A model generated the notes under the pieces. That model worked only from the letters and a program-made list of their open reading frames with translations, was not told where the DNA came from and ran no database searches. A DNA stretch of 64,000 bases from Flavobacteriaceae bacterium CRH (GTDB lineage Bacteria; Bacteroidota; Bacteroidia; Flavobacteriales; Flavobacteriaceae): assembly GCA_001507425.1 (NCBI GenBank), contig LMAJ01000009.1:1-64000 (forward strand), given 5' to 3'. Numbering within the stretch: position 1 is the stretch's first letter; the number at the start of each line of letters is the position of its first letter. Both the position numbers and the translations under genes were made by a program. Positions 15,780-25,439 of the stretch are shown here, in pieces.

Positions 15780-16733
15780 TTACTCCTTATACTCACCCAT
15801 ATTACTATATTTGTCCATTCTTTGGGCAATTAAGTCGGCTGTTGATAAGTCTTTTAATTCATTATATCCTTTGGTGATGTATTCTGCTACTGTTTTAAAA
15901 GTAGTTTCCCGGTCGTAGTGCGCTCCGCCAAGGGGTTCCGGTATAACATCATCAACTAATTTTTGTCTTTTCATGTCAGATGATGTCAATTTTAAAGCAT
16001 CAGCCGCACGTTCTTTGTATTCCCAGCTTTTCCATAAAATAGAAGAGCATGATTCCGGAGAAATTACCGAGTACCAAGTATTTTCTAACATATATACTTT
16101 ATCTCCAACACCAATTCCTAAAGCTCCTCCCGAAGCACCTTCACCAACAATAATGGTAATAATTGGCACTTTTAAACGAACCATTTCGAAAATATTTCTG
16201 GCAATAGCTTCTCCTTGTCCTCTTTCTTCAGCTTCAAGTCCTGGATATGCACCGGGAGTATCTACTAAAGTTAAAACCGGGATTCCGAATTTTTCTGCCA
16301 TTTTCATCAAACGCAAAGCTTTACGGTATCCTTCAGGATTTGCCATACCAAAATTACGGTACTGACGTGTTTTTGTATTATATCCTTTTTGTTGCCCTAC
16401 GATCATAAACGATTGTCCGTTTACTTTTCCCAGACCACCAACCATTGCTTTGTCATCTTTGAAACCTCTGTCTCCATGAAGTTCTAAAAAAGTATCTCCA
16501 CAAATCGCTCTGATATAATCCAGCGTATAAGGTCTGTTCGGATGTCTTGACAGCTGTACTCGTTGCCAAGCCGTAAGATTTTTATATATTTCTTTCTTAG
16601 TTTGTTCTAATTTTTTGTTGATTTCCTTGCAAGTCGGTGTTACATCAACGTCAGATTCTTTTCCAATTATAACACACTTTTCTAACTGTTCTTCAAGTTC
16701 TTTGATTGGAAGCTCAAAATCTAAATATTCCAT
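15780..16733 (-). CDS. accA: Acetyl-CoA carboxylase carboxyltransferase subunit alpha
   Basis: 317 residues, the standard AccA length. It forms the carboxyltransferase with AccD and moves CO2 from biotin to acetyl-CoA, the first step of fatty acid synthesis. Features include the N-terminal helical segment ([14 protein letters not shown]), [14 protein letters not shown], the oxyanion-hole region [16 protein letters not shown], and [14 protein letters not shown]. The start is the ATG at 16733; no accD is nearby, which is normal in this group. Confidence 0.97.
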   Translation of the reverse strand: MEYLDFELPIKELEEQLEKCVIIGKESDVDVTPTCKEINKKLEQTKKEIYKNLTAWQRVQLSRHPNRPYTLDYIRAICGDTFLELHGDRGFKDDKAMVGGLGKVNGQSFMIVGQQKGYNTKTRQYRNFGMANPEGYRKALRLMKMAEKFGIPVLTLVDTPGAYPGLEAEERGQGEAIARNIFEMVRLKVPIITIIVGEGASGGALGIGVGDKVYMLENTWYSVISPESCSSILWKSWEYKERAADALKLTSSDMKRQKLVDDVIPEPLGGAHYDRETTFKTVAEYITKGYNELKDLSTADLIAQRMDKYSNMGEYKE

Positions 16734-16845
16734 GGATTTTTGAATTTTGTTTTTAAATCGAACCGCAAATATAAAAATATTATATTATTAGTGTCGTTAA
16801 TTCGTGTTTAAAATATAAAAATGCAATTTAAAAATAAGGAAAATA

Positions 16846-17733
16846 TTACACTTTCTTCTTATTTTGATAATGTTTGAAAACTCCATTTAAAATAACTGTA
16901 ATTACAATTATAATGGCGCCAATATAAAATTCTGTACTCATTTTTTCTTTTCCGCCAAGAATAAAATACGCCAGCATAATACCGTAAACAGGCTCTAAAT
17001 TTGTCGTTAACATAACCGTATAAGGCGTTAACTTCTGCATTACTTTTACTGATGCTGTAAAGGCATAAGCCGTGCAAACCGATGCCAAAATCAGTAGCAA
17101 AATCCAATTATTAACAGACATTACAAAAAAATCTGCATTGAATTTTCCCTGAACTAAAAAATAAATAGAAATAAAAAAAACTCCTGCTCCAAATTCGTAA
17201 AATGTAATAACTGATGGTTCGTGATCAGAGATTAATTTCCCGTTCATCAAAGTAAATAAAACACCTAATATAATGGATGCCAAAGCATAATACATTCCGC
17301 TCAGGTATTTAATTTCTACCTGCATTATCAATGCTAAACCTCCAATAATAATTAACCCGAAGAATACTTCATACCATAATATCTTTCTTCCGTAAAAAAG
17401 CGGCTCCAATAAAGACGCAAAAAAAGCACCTAAAGAAAATATGGAAAGCGTTATAGAAACGTTAGAAACATGAATGGCCTTGAAAAAGAAGATCCAATGG
17501 AGCGCAATCAATAAGCCTACAAAAATTAATTTAGCAAAAGACTGAGCTGATATTACAAACGACTGTTTTTTATAAATTATAAAACCTGCCAGAAAAAGCC
17601 CGGCCAATAACATTCTGAACCAAACTAAATTTTCAGCATCAATAGTAATTAAAGCTCCAAGAATAGCGGTAAAACCCCAGATAAAAACAATTAAATGAAG
17701 GTTTAAATAACTTTTTAAATTATCGTTTCGCAT
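16846..17733 (-). CDS. EamA-family (drug/metabolite transporter) permease
   Basis: 295 residues with ten predicted transmembrane helices in two EamA repeats (about 8-135 and 150-285), including the typical N-terminal VFIWGFTAILGALI and C-terminal LTTNLEPVYGIMLAYFILGG. DMT exporters move amino acids, nucleotide precursors or small metabolites; the substrate cannot be inferred. The gene overlaps the end of the LptF/G gene by 14 bases, suggesting translational coupling rather than a shared function. Confidence 0.9.
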   Translation of the reverse strand: MRNDNLKSYLNLHLIVFIWGFTAILGALITIDAENLVWFRMLLAGLFLAGFIIYKKQSFVISAQSFAKLIFVGLLIALHWIFFFKAIHVSNVSITLSIFSLGAFFASLLEPLFYGRKILWYEVFFGLIIIGGLALIMQVEIKYLSGMYYALASIILGVLFTLMNGKLISDHEPSVITFYEFGAGVFFISIYFLVQGKFNADFFVMSVNNWILLLILASVCTAYAFTASVKVMQKLTPYTVMLTTNLEPVYGIMLAYFILGGKEKMSTEFYIGAIIIVITVILNGVFKHYQNKKKV

Positions 17734-18808
17734 TACGTAATAAGTACACTGCTAAAATTCCAAAAACTATATTCGGAAACCAAACAGCTAATAAAGGTGA
17801 GAAAGTCGATTTTTCGGCAAGAGTACCAAATATTTTATCAAAAAACACAAATGAAAATGCAATTGCAATTCCGATGGCAAGATTCATTCCCATACCACCG
17901 CGGCGTTTCATTGCAGAAACAGAAACAGCAATAATCGTTAAAATAAATGCTGAAACAGGAACACTGTATTTTTTATAAAGTACTACTAAATAAGTATTTA
18001 TATTCCCTGAACCACGTTTTCTTTCCTTTTCAATAAACTTGTAAAGTTTTCCTAAAGTCAAAGTTTCAGCAATATAAACTACCGGGGTTAAGTCTTCAAG
18101 TTCAAATTTAAACTTGGTGTTTTTTTCCGGCGATTTTTCAATAACATCATTCAGATCTCCCAGTGTTCTTTTTGTGTAATCATACATCGTATAGGTTTTC
18201 TTTTTCGGATCCCATTTGATGCGGCTTGCTGTAATTTTATATTTTAATTTATCTTTTTCAAAGTGTTCTAACGAAAAATTAAAAGCTGTTTTTGATTCTT
18301 CATTAAAACTATTTACAAAAATAAAATCGTTGTCATTAATTTGTCTGTAAACATTGGTGTTTTCACCCCGCATAAGCTGTTTACCATTTCCTTTTAAATA
18401 TGTATATCTAAAATTATTATATCCTTCACTTGCCGCAGGAACAATAAAAAACCCCATAAGCAATACAAAAACCGACACAATTGTTGCGCCAATAATATAA
18501 GGACGCAAAAAACGCGTAAATGAAATACCTGAACTCAAAACTGCAATAATCTCTGTATTGTTTGCTAATTTTGAAGTAAACCAAATTACCGATAAAAATA
18601 AAAATATCGGAAATAACGAATTAATAAAGTAAATGGTAAAATTGTAATAATAAAATGCAATATCCGGAAACGGAATTTTGTTTTCAAGCATCTTATTTAC
18701 CTTTTCAGAAACATCAATTACAATTCCGATTGGCGCAAACAAAAGCAACATCACAGAAAAGGTTCCGAGATATCTTTTTAAGATGTATTTATCTATTATT
18801 GAAAGCAT
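17720..18808 (-). CDS. LptF/LptG-family permease
   Basis: 362-residue inner membrane protein of the YjgP/YjgQ family. It starts MLSIIDKYILKRYLGTFSVM, has membrane helices near 15-35, 60-80 and 100-125, a large periplasmic domain (about 130-270) and a C-terminal block of helices (about 275-360). LptF/G with LptB extract lipopolysaccharide from the inner membrane. A single gene of this type here (the partner is not in the window) is normal for Bacteroidota. It lies downstream of tgt on the same strand, separated by a repeat. Confidence 0.92.
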   Translation of the reverse strand: MLSIIDKYILKRYLGTFSVMLLLFAPIGIVIDVSEKVNKMLENKIPFPDIAFYYYNFTIYFINSLFPIFLFLSVIWFTSKLANNTEIIAVLSSGISFTRFLRPYIIGATIVSVFVLLMGFFIVPAASEGYNNFRYTYLKGNGKQLMRGENTNVYRQINDNDFIFVNSFNEESKTAFNFSLEHFEKDKLKYKITASRIKWDPKKKTYTMYDYTKRTLGDLNDVIEKSPEKNTKFKFELEDLTPVVYIAETLTLGKLYKFIEKERKRGSGNINTYLVVLYKKYSVPVSAFILTIIAVSVSAMKRRGGMGMNLAIGIAIAFSFVFFDKIFGTLAEKSTFSPLLAVWFPNIVFGILAVYLLRNAKR

Positions 18809-18826
18809 ATAATTTTTGTTTTTTTT

Positions 18827-18892
18827 GTTTCAGGTTTCAAGTTTAAGGTTCTGCTGAGAACTTGAAACCTGAAAACTGAAACCTGAAACTTT
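18827..18892. repeat. Heptamer-period inverted repeat (GAAACCT family)
   Basis: GTTTCAGGTTTCAAGTT (18827-18843) is the reverse complement of the first 16 bases of AACTTGAAACCTGAAA (18859-18874), and further GAAACCT units continue to 18889. It lies between tgt and the LptF/G gene and is probably transcribed. Part of the same word recurs at 20138-20156. Confidence 0.7.
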
Positions 18893-18893
18893 T

Positions 18894-20024
18894 CTAAAGT
18901 CTTTGGCTCATATTTTTAACCATCATTTCTTTCCATGGTCTAAAATCGCCTGCTAAGATATGTTTTCTGGCTTCACGAACCAACCACATATAAAAACCTA
19001 AGTTATGAATTGTAGCAATTTGTTTACCTAAATATTCATTAGCAGCAAATAAGTGACGTAAATAAGCCTTTGTATACTCTGTATCTACAAAAGTATGTCC
19101 CATTTCATCAACTGGAGAAAAATCTGCCTCCCATTTTTTATTTTTAATATTGATCGTTCCGTTTGCTGTAAATAGCATACCGTTTCTTGCGTTACGTGTT
19201 GGCATAACACAATCGAACATATCAATACCTAACGCAATATTTTCTAATATATTTATAGGAGTTCCAACTCCCATTAAATAACGAGGTTTATCTTCAGGTA
19301 AAATTTCACAAACAACTTCTGTCATTGCGTACATTTCTTCGGCAGGTTCACCTACTGATAATCCACCAATTGCATTTCCTTGCTGTCCTGAATTTGCAAT
19401 ATATTCTGCAGATTGCTGACGTAAATCTTTATAAGTACTTCCCTGAACAATTGGAAAAAATGTTTGCTCATATCCGTATTTATAAGGCACTTTATCTAAA
19501 TGATTAATACAACGATCTAACCAGCGGTGCGTCATGTGCATTGAGCGCTGTGCATATCTGTAATCGCAAGGATAAGGCGTACATTCATCAAAAGCCATAA
19601 TAATATCGGCCCCAATGGTACGTTGAATTTCCATTACATTTTCTGGCGTAAAAAAGTGATACGAACCATCAATATGCGATTTAAACTTTACTCCTTCTTC
19701 CTTAATTTTTCTATTATTCGAAAGCGAATAAACCTGATATCCACCAGAATCTGTCAAAATATTACGATCCCAGTTCATGAATTTATGCAATCCACCAGCT
19801 TTTTCAAGAATCTCTGTTTGCGGACGTAAGTATAAATGGTATGTGTTTCCCAGAATAATATCCGGATTAATATCTTCTTTAAGTTCGCGTTGGTGTACTC
19901 CTTTTACAGAAGCCACTGTACCAACAGGCATAAAAATAGGCGTTTCAATTACGCCGTGATCTGTAGTAATACTTCCCGCTCTGGCTTTCGACTGCGGATC
20001 TTTTTGTAATAAATCAAACTTCAT
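18894..20024 (-). CDS. tgt: tRNA-guanine(34) transglycosylase (zinc cysteines absent)
   Basis: 376 residues. It exchanges guanine 34 for preQ1 in GUN anticodons, the entry step to queuosine. It starts MKFDLLQKDPQSKARAG; substrate-binding motifs are present: TDSGGYQVYSL, DIIMAFDECTPYP, GGLSVGEP and CVMPTRNARNGMLF (with the nucleophile Asp before). The usual zinc motif CxCxxC before the SRAYLHHL helix is replaced by MGHTFVDTEYTKAYLRHL, so the three Cys ligands are missing, while the His in TIHNLGFY remains. I believe this is a lineage trait of Flavobacteria. Tgt activity is still likely from the intact active-site motifs. Confidence 0.94.
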   Translation of the reverse strand: MKFDLLQKDPQSKARAGSITTDHGVIETPIFMPVGTVASVKGVHQRELKEDINPDIILGNTYHLYLRPQTEILEKAGGLHKFMNWDRNILTDSGGYQVYSLSNNRKIKEEGVKFKSHIDGSYHFFTPENVMEIQRTIGADIIMAFDECTPYPCDYRYAQRSMHMTHRWLDRCINHLDKVPYKYGYEQTFFPIVQGSTYKDLRQQSAEYIANSGQQGNAIGGLSVGEPAEEMYAMTEVVCEILPEDKPRYLMGVGTPINILENIALGIDMFDCVMPTRNARNGMLFTANGTINIKNKKWEADFSPVDEMGHTFVDTEYTKAYLRHLFAANEYLGKQIATIHNLGFYMWLVREARKHILAGDFRPWKEMMVKNMSQRL

Positions 20025-20137
20025 CTGTTTCTTTTTTCAGTCGGCAAAGATAGGTTAATTTGAGGAAAATTTAATCAATTAGATAATTTGTAACTTAGAA
20101 AATATGATAATGTTAAAACGGCTTTAAAAAGGAAAGT

Positions 20138-20250
20138 AAAACTTGAAACCTGAAACAAAAAAACTTGCGACAGTTCACCAGTAAATTTTTAAATTTGGTG
20201 AATCTCACAGCGAAAAAAATCTGCCTAATTTGAAAAATCTGCGCAAAAAA
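20138..20250. repeat. Degenerate repeat cluster upstream of the deacetylase gene
   Basis: It contains AACTTGAAACCTGAAAC (a copy of the 18859 unit), then TTCACCAGTAAATTTTTAAA and GGTGAATCTCACAGCG, followed by two AAATCTGC-type words. These resemble worn copies of the Flavobacterium CACAGATT-type intergenic repeats seen intact at 21590-21654. There is no gene on either strand. Confidence 0.5.
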
Positions 20251-20260
20251 ACAAAATAAA

Positions 20261-21127
20261 ATGAATTTAGCCCAAAAACTTGGATATCCTGAAAATACCA
20301 AACTATTAATTATTCACGCCGATGACGCCGGATTATCGCATTCTGAAAATCAAGCCACTATTAAAGCACTTAAAAACGGATCTGTGAACTCGTATAGCAT
20401 CATGGTTCCTTGTCCTTGGTTTTTTGAAATGGCAACATTTGCCAAGAACAATCCAAATTACGATTGCGGCATTCATTTAACATTGACTTGCGAGTGGGAG
20501 AATTATAAATTTGGACCGGTTCTTCCTGTTCCTGAAGTTTCTAGTTTGACAGATGAAAACGGTCATTTCTATAAAAGCAGAAAAGATTTCAAGAACCACG
20601 CAAAGTATTCAGAAATTAAAAAAGAACTTACAGCTCAAATCGAAAGAGTTTTACAATTTGGTATCAACCCTACACATCTGGATTCGCACATGTACAGCGT
20701 AGGTATAACTCCGGAAATTTTAGAACTATATAAGGAACTAGGAAAAACGTATAATTTACCTGTTTTCATAAACGAAGAATTTACAGAATCTGTTCGTTTA
20801 TCTGATGAAAAACACGATTTTAAAAACACTCTTTTGGTCGATAATCTTATTGTTGGACATTTTACTGATTTCGAAAAAGGAGAATTAAAAACATCTTACT
20901 CAAAAGCTTTAGATAATATCCAACCAGGTTTTAATGTAATTTTACTTCATACTGCTTTTGATGATTTTGAAATGCAGGGAATAACGGTAAATCACCCTAA
21001 TTTTGGTTCGGCTTGGCGCCAAATCGATTTTAATTATTTCACAAGTTCTGAATGCGAGGAAAAACTGAAAGATAATAATATTCAACTAATTACCTGGAAA
21101 CAAATCAAGAACCTGAATTGTTATTAA
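20261..21127 (+). CDS. ChbG/YdjC-family carbohydrate deacetylase
   Basis: 288 residues. Metal-binding motifs of the family are visible: [14 protein letters not shown] (residues 17-30), [11 protein letters not shown] (near 68) and [11 protein letters not shown] (near 140). Family members remove acetyl groups from chitin-derived or other N-acetylated sugars in the cytoplasm. No signal peptide. A chitinase is encoded in the same window at 56911, so a role in amino sugar use is possible but not shown by neighbourhood, because the gene stands alone between tgt and an acidic hypothetical. Confidence 0.88.
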   Translation: MNLAQKLGYPENTKLLIIHADDAGLSHSENQATIKALKNGSVNSYSIMVPCPWFFEMATFAKNNPNYDCGIHLTLTCEWENYKFGPVLPVPEVSSLTDENGHFYKSRKDFKNHAKYSEIKKELTAQIERVLQFGINPTHLDSHMYSVGITPEILELYKELGKTYNLPVFINEEFTESVRLSDEKHDFKNTLLVDNLIVGHFTDFEKGELKTSYSKALDNIQPGFNVILLHTAFDDFEMQGITVNHPNFGSAWRQIDFNYFTSSECEEKLKDNNIQLITWKQIKNLNCY

Positions 21128-21217
21128 TGTGAATACTGTAATATCGCGATTTCAAAATATAACACGCTAAAAGCATCTGTTTTATACCTTTATAAAAACG
21201 TATAAAGAAAAAAAATC

Positions 21218-21535
21218 ATGATAAATTCAGAAGAAAAAAATCCTGTAGATTTAGACCAAATTAAGGATGATCAAATAGAAAGAAATCTGGAAAACTTAGA
21301 TTATCCGGCAAATGAAGATATTTACAATCAAGAAGATAAACTAGAAGATATCGATCCTGAAGGTATTTCCGGAGAAAGAATTATCAATCAGGACAATAAT
21401 CATGAATGGAAACAAAACAGTGATAAACTCGGAAATGATTTAGATATTCCTGGTTCAGAACTTGATGATGAACAAGAAGAAATTGGTTCAGAAGACGAAG
21501 AAAACAACTTTTACAGCGAAGGCGATAATAACTAA
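21218..21535 (+). CDS. Highly acidic small protein of unknown function
   Basis: 105 residues, strongly acidic and asparagine-rich, probably disordered (NPVDLDQIKDDQIERNLENL at the start, DDEQEEIGSEDEENNF near the end). There is no signal peptide, membrane segment or known domain. The start is the ATG at 21218. Similar acidic proteins occur in other Flavobacterium genomes, to my recollection, without a known role. The coding bias and length make it a likely real gene. Confidence 0.65.
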   Translation: MINSEEKNPVDLDQIKDDQIERNLENLDYPANEDIYNQEDKLEDIDPEGISGERIINQDNNHEWKQNSDKLGNDLDIPGSELDDEQEEIGSEDEENNFYSEGDNN

Positions 21536-21589
21536 ACTATTTTTAAGTAGCTTTGTTTGACCACTTATTATATAATTTCTCAAACGATT

Positions 21590-21654
21590 TTTGCCACAGA
21601 TTACAAGATTCTCACAGATTTTAAAATCATTTGAATTTTGTAATCTGTGGCAAA
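21590..21654. repeat. 16-bp inverted repeat (CACAGATT-type Flavobacterium repeat)
   Basis: TTTGCCACAGATTACA (21590-21605) is the exact reverse complement of TGTAATCTGTGGCAAA (21639-21654), with an extra CTCACAGATT in the loop. It sits between the acidic protein gene and the transketolase genes. It may act as a transcript end for the former, but there is no T-run, so it is called a repeat. Confidence 0.65.
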
Positions 21655-21750
21655 CTTTATTAAGTACATACCAGATTTTGGAGTTTTTTTCAACATCAAT
21701 AAAAAAAGAATCATAATTTAACAATTGTTGCAAACTAAAGCAAAAAATCA

Positions 21751-21782
21751 TTTGTCTTACCGCAAAATAAAATTTACTTTTG
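21751..21782 (+). promoter_or_regulatory. Promoter of the transketolase genes
   Basis: TTTG at 21751-21754 and TACTTTTG at 21775-21782, 20 bases apart, ending 25 bases before the ATG. Confidence 0.65.
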
Positions 21783-21807
21783 CAATAGTTTAACTTTTAC
21801 ATATAAA

Positions 21808-22659
21808 ATGAAGCCTAACACACAACAATTAAGCGATTTAACTATCCAAGTAAGAAGAGATATTCTTCGAATGGTACATGCTGTCAACTCAGGTCACCCA
21901 GGTGGATCACTAGGTTGTACTGAATTTTTGGTAACTCTATATCAAAATATCATGGAACGTAAAGAAGGTTTTGATATGGACGGAATTGGAGAAGATATTT
22001 TCTTCCTTTCAAACGGGCATATTTCTCCAGTATTCTATAGCGTTTTAGCACGTAGCGGTTATTTCCCTGTTTCAGAACTAGCAACTTTCAGATTATTAAA
22101 TTCTCGTTTACAAGGACATCCTACAACTCACGAAGGTTTACCTGGAGTTCGCATAGCATCTGGTTCATTAGGACAAGGTTTATCTGTAGCTCTTGGAGCA
22201 GCACAGGCAAAAAAACTAAATGGCGATAATCATTTGGTTTATACTTTACACGGTGACGGAGAATTACAAGAAGGTCAAAACTGGGAAGCGATCATGTATG
22301 CTTCTGCTAAAAAAGTAGACAATATTATTTCGACAATTGACCTTAACGGTAAACAAATTGACGGAACAACTGACGAAGTTTTACCAATGGGAAGCATCCG
22401 TGCTAAATTTGAAGCTTTTGACTGGGACGTTCTTGAAATTAAAGAAGGAAACAATATTGATGCAATTCTGGCAGGTTTGACTGATGCAAAATCAAGAACA
22501 GGAAAAGGAAAACCAGTTTGCATTTTGTTACACACTGAAATGGGTAACGGAGTTGATTTTATGATGCATACACATGCTTGGCATGGTAAAGCGCCAAACA
22601 ACGATCAGTTGGCAAACGCTTTAGCCCAAAATCATTCAGCAGATCAAATCGACTATTAA
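21808..22659 (+). CDS. Transketolase, N-terminal subunit
   Basis: 283 residues covering only the thiamine-diphosphate-binding half of transketolase: HAVNSGHPGGSLGCTEFL near the start, SNGHISP, and the diphosphate/metal motif LHGDGELQEGQNWEA (near 150). With the second gene it forms the enzyme that moves two-carbon units between sugar phosphates in the pentose phosphate pathway. Split transketolases are normal in Bacteroidota. The partner begins 78 bases downstream, across a heptamer repeat. Confidence 0.95.
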   Translation: MKPNTQQLSDLTIQVRRDILRMVHAVNSGHPGGSLGCTEFLVTLYQNIMERKEGFDMDGIGEDIFFLSNGHISPVFYSVLARSGYFPVSELATFRLLNSRLQGHPTTHEGLPGVRIASGSLGQGLSVALGAAQAKKLNGDNHLVYTLHGDGELQEGQNWEAIMYASAKKVDNIISTIDLNGKQIDGTTDEVLPMGSIRAKFEAFDWDVLEIKEGNNIDAILAGLTDAKSRTGKGKPVCILLHTEMGNGVDFMMHTHAWHGKAPNNDQLANALAQNHSADQIDY

Positions 22660-22663
22660 AAAA

Positions 22664-22726
22664 AGCTTTAAGCTACAAGCAGTAAGCCACTATACACTTA
22701 TTGCCTAAAGCCTATTGCCTAAAGCA
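22664..22726. repeat. Heptamer-period repeat (GCCTAAA family)
   Basis: Units such as GCTTTAA, GCCTAAA, GCCTATT and GCCTAAA follow each other with a 7-base period between the two transketolase genes. It is the same family as 3724-3808 and again lies inside an operon. Confidence 0.75.
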
Positions 22727-22737
22727 AAAAAACAAAA

Positions 22738-23691
22738 ATGAAAAAATACGAAAATACAGGAAGTAAAGATACTCGTTCAGGTTTTGGAGCGGGAATGACT
22801 GAATTAGGTCAAAAAAACGAAAACGTTGTGGCATTGTGTGCCGATTTAATTGGTTCATTGAAATTTGATGATTTCAAGAAAAATCACCCAGAACGTTTTT
22901 TCCAAATTGGAATCGCTGAAGCAAACATGATTGGTATTGCTGCAGGTTTGACAATTGGAGGAAAAATTCCTTTTACAGGAACTTTCGCTAACTTTTCTAC
23001 AGGAAGAGTTTACGATCAAATTCGTCAATCTGTTGCTTATTCTGATAAAAATGTAAAAATTTGTGCTTCTCACGCTGGTTTAACACTTGGTGAAGACGGA
23101 GCAACTCACCAAATCTTAGAAGATATTGGTTTAATGAAAATGTTGCCGGGAATGACAGTAATCAACACTTGTGATTACAATCAGACAAAAGCTGCAACTT
23201 TGGCATTGGCAGATCATCATGGTCCTGCTTATTTGCGTTTCGGTCGTCCGGTTGTACCTAACTTTACTCCTGCTGACGAGCCTTTCGTAATTGGAAAAGC
23301 TATTTTATTAAATGAAGGAACTGATGTCACTATCGTTGCAACAGGTCACTTAGTTTGGGAAGCTCTTATCGCTGCTGAAGCTTTAGAAGCAAAAGGAATT
23401 TCTGCTGAAGTAATCAACATTCACACTATTAAACCACTTGACGAAGAAGCTATTCTTAAATCACTGGCTAAAACAAAATGTGTTGTAACTGCAGAAGAGC
23501 ACAATATTCTTGGAGGTCTTGGAGAAAGCATTTCAAGAGTATTAGCTTTAAATACTCCTGCTCCACAAGAGTTTGTAGCTGTAAATGATAGTTTTGGTGA
23601 ATCTGGAACTCCGGAACAATTAATGGAGAAATACAAATTGAATAACCAAGCGATTGTTGAAGCTGTAGAAAAAGTTATCAAAAGAAAATAA
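22738..23691 (+). CDS. Transketolase, C-terminal subunit
   Basis: 317 residues with the pyrimidine-binding domain (start to about 180, with the catalytic Glu in FFQIGIAEANMIGIAAGL and FTGTFANFSTGR) and the C-terminal transketolase domain (about 190-310). It completes the enzyme encoded with 21808-22659. A strong terminator follows. Confidence 0.95.
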   Translation: MKKYENTGSKDTRSGFGAGMTELGQKNENVVALCADLIGSLKFDDFKKNHPERFFQIGIAEANMIGIAAGLTIGGKIPFTGTFANFSTGRVYDQIRQSVAYSDKNVKICASHAGLTLGEDGATHQILEDIGLMKMLPGMTVINTCDYNQTKAATLALADHHGPAYLRFGRPVVPNFTPADEPFVIGKAILLNEGTDVTIVATGHLVWEALIAAEALEAKGISAEVINIHTIKPLDEEAILKSLAKTKCVVTAEEHNILGGLGESISRVLALNTPAPQEFVAVNDSFGESGTPEQLMEKYKLNNQAIVEAVEKVIKRK

Positions 23692-23718
23692 TTTTATTTT
23701 TCTACTTTATACAAAAAA

Positions 23719-23748
23719 ACCTCGAAAAGTAATTTTCGAGGTTTTTTT
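23719..23748. terminator. Bidirectional Rho-independent terminator
   Basis: ACCTCGAAAA (23719-23728) pairs with TTTTCGAGGT (23733-23742), with A-run and T-run on either side. It separates the convergent transketolase (plus) and FKBP-like (minus) genes. Confidence 0.88.
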
Positions 23749-23765
23749 ATGCTTATAAAATTCTA

Positions 23766-24968
23766 TTATTTTTTCTTAATAGGATACGTATTATCCAAGT
23801 GTATTCTCAGTCTTGGTGAAGCTGTATAATCTTCTTCTACATATTTTTTAGGATTAGTTGCTGATTCTACAGGATCCTTAGGATCGTCAGTCTTAGTAAG
23901 CCCCCCTGTTGGTCTTCTAGGAATACCACGAAGCTCTGTTTCATCTGTATTTGGTGTAGCAGGATTATCTTCAGTTGGATCCCAAGGATAGTATTTACTT
24001 ACTCCATAATTAGTGATATTTCCTGTAATAGGATCAGTTACAATACCAATTTCTGCTGTAGGTTTTGATATTTCATAAAAAGTTGAAAAACCGTCACCAT
24101 CATCATCAAAATCTAAAAAGTCAGGAATACCATCTAAATCTGTATCATCTGGATTTACAGGTGCATTTGGATATAAGGTTGTATTTCTAAAATCTCTTAA
24201 ATAACGATCATTATTAATATCTTCCTGGTAGTCGTAAACTCCATCAAAATCATGATCAAGTCTTATTACATTGTATAATTTAAAACTAAAAACCAAAGGT
24301 GAATAACCCGGAATTGTACCGCTTCCTGCATAATATGCTAATCCGGAAGGAATAAATAAAACACCTGCGCCAAAATCTCTATATTCAATTGTTCCATCAG
24401 ATTGTACCGCTGAAGTTCCTGTTTTAAATTCAGGAAATGTTTCTCCCCATCCAACAATTGCACTATATAAATCTATAGGAGTCTGAGGATATATAACTTT
24501 TTCAAAAGCAGTCATTTTTAAATATGTTGGCTGAGTAGAAGTTTTCTCAACACGCGTCATGTATTCACCACTATAAGCAGCAACAACACCATCTGTGCTA
24601 ACTGGAGCAATTTTCGTACCTTCTCTTAAAACTAAATAATACAGTTTATAGGTAATTCCATCCAAATCAACATTCTTACTTAATAGTTTTGGAAAAGTCG
24701 GACTATTTAAATAAGACATTATCGAAGGCTGAGTCACCGGATCTGTAATACTATCAATAACCACATCCTGATCATCTGTCTTACCGGCATTTTCAGTTAC
24801 AGTAATATAATTAGTATTTAAATACTCTTCAATATTAGCATTATCTGTATTATATTGTTCCTGATAATCTCTTAGAGGCACAGTCTCATTATTATCATCA
24901 CTTTTATTACAAGAAACTGTAGCGATGCCAGCAAGCAATAAAATAAAATAATATTTAAATTTATTCAT
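23766..24968 (-). CDS. FKBP-type peptidyl-prolyl isomerase-like lipoprotein with calcium-binding repeats
   Basis: 400 residues. It has a lipoprotein signal (TVSCNK, Cys near 20), then a domain with an FKBP-like signature (AAYSGEYMTRVEK, and FGAGVLFIPSGLAYYAGSG near 200). Next comes a stretch of thrombospondin type 3-like Asp-rich motifs (DHDFDGVYDYQED, DTDLDGIPDFLDFDDDGDGF, about 250-305) that normally bind calcium, then a Pro/Thr-rich tail. It probably sits in the outer or inner membrane facing the periplasm or surface. Whether the isomerase is active is uncertain because the domain is diverged. It is not GldI, which lacks the Asp-rich part. Confidence 0.75.
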   Translation of the reverse strand: MNKFKYYFILLLAGIATVSCNKSDDNNETVPLRDYQEQYNTDNANIEEYLNTNYITVTENAGKTDDQDVVIDSITDPVTQPSIMSYLNSPTFPKLLSKNVDLDGITYKLYYLVLREGTKIAPVSTDGVVAAYSGEYMTRVEKTSTQPTYLKMTAFEKVIYPQTPIDLYSAIVGWGETFPEFKTGTSAVQSDGTIEYRDFGAGVLFIPSGLAYYAGSGTIPGYSPLVFSFKLYNVIRLDHDFDGVYDYQEDINNDRYLRDFRNTTLYPNAPVNPDDTDLDGIPDFLDFDDDGDGFSTFYEISKPTAEIGIVTDPITGNITNYGVSKYYPWDPTEDNPATPNTDETELRGIPRRPTGGLTKTDDPKDPVESATNPKKYVEEDYTASPRLRIHLDNTYPIKKK

Positions 24969-25047
24969 TATTGTTAATTTTTTAGGTGCGCAAGATACAA
25001 TATTGATTTATTTTTGTAAAGAATTTAACTTTGAATTTAGAAAAATT

Positions 25048-25437
25048 ATGCGAATAGATAAATACTTATGGTGCGTACGCTATTATAAAACCAGAAATAT
25101 GGTTACAGAAGCTTGCAAAAAGAACCATATTACAGTAAATGGGCAGGTTGCCAAACCTTCTAAAGAAGTCTTTCCTACAGACAAGATTACCTTTAGAAAA
25201 GATCAAATTACACAAATTATTACCGTTCTTGATATTCCTGAAAGTCGTGTTGGGGCAAAACTCGTTGATATTTATCGAAAAAACGAAACTCCGGCAGAAA
25301 CTTATGCACACTTAGAGCTATTAAAACTATCTAAAGAACATTATAGAAAAGGCGGAACAGGAAGACCAACTAAAAAAGACAGAAGAGATATTGACGAATA
25401 TGGCAATGACATTATCGATGAAGAAGAAACGGAATAA
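25048..25437 (+). CDS. S4-domain RNA-binding protein (Hsp15-like)
   Basis: 129 residues from MRIDKYLWCVRYYKTRNMVT, the S4 domain (1-60), which binds structured RNA. The heat-shock protein Hsp15 group recycles stalled 50S subunits; similar function is inferred. The C-terminal tail is charged (GGTGRPTKKDRRDIDEYG). An in-frame ATG at 25003 would add 15 residues unlike the family, so the ATG at 25048 is preferred. Confidence 0.88.
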   Translation: MRIDKYLWCVRYYKTRNMVTEACKKNHITVNGQVAKPSKEVFPTDKITFRKDQITQIITVLDIPESRVGAKLVDIYRKNETPAETYAHLELLKLSKEHYRKGGTGRPTKKDRRDIDEYGNDIIDEEETE

Positions 25438-25439
25438 AT

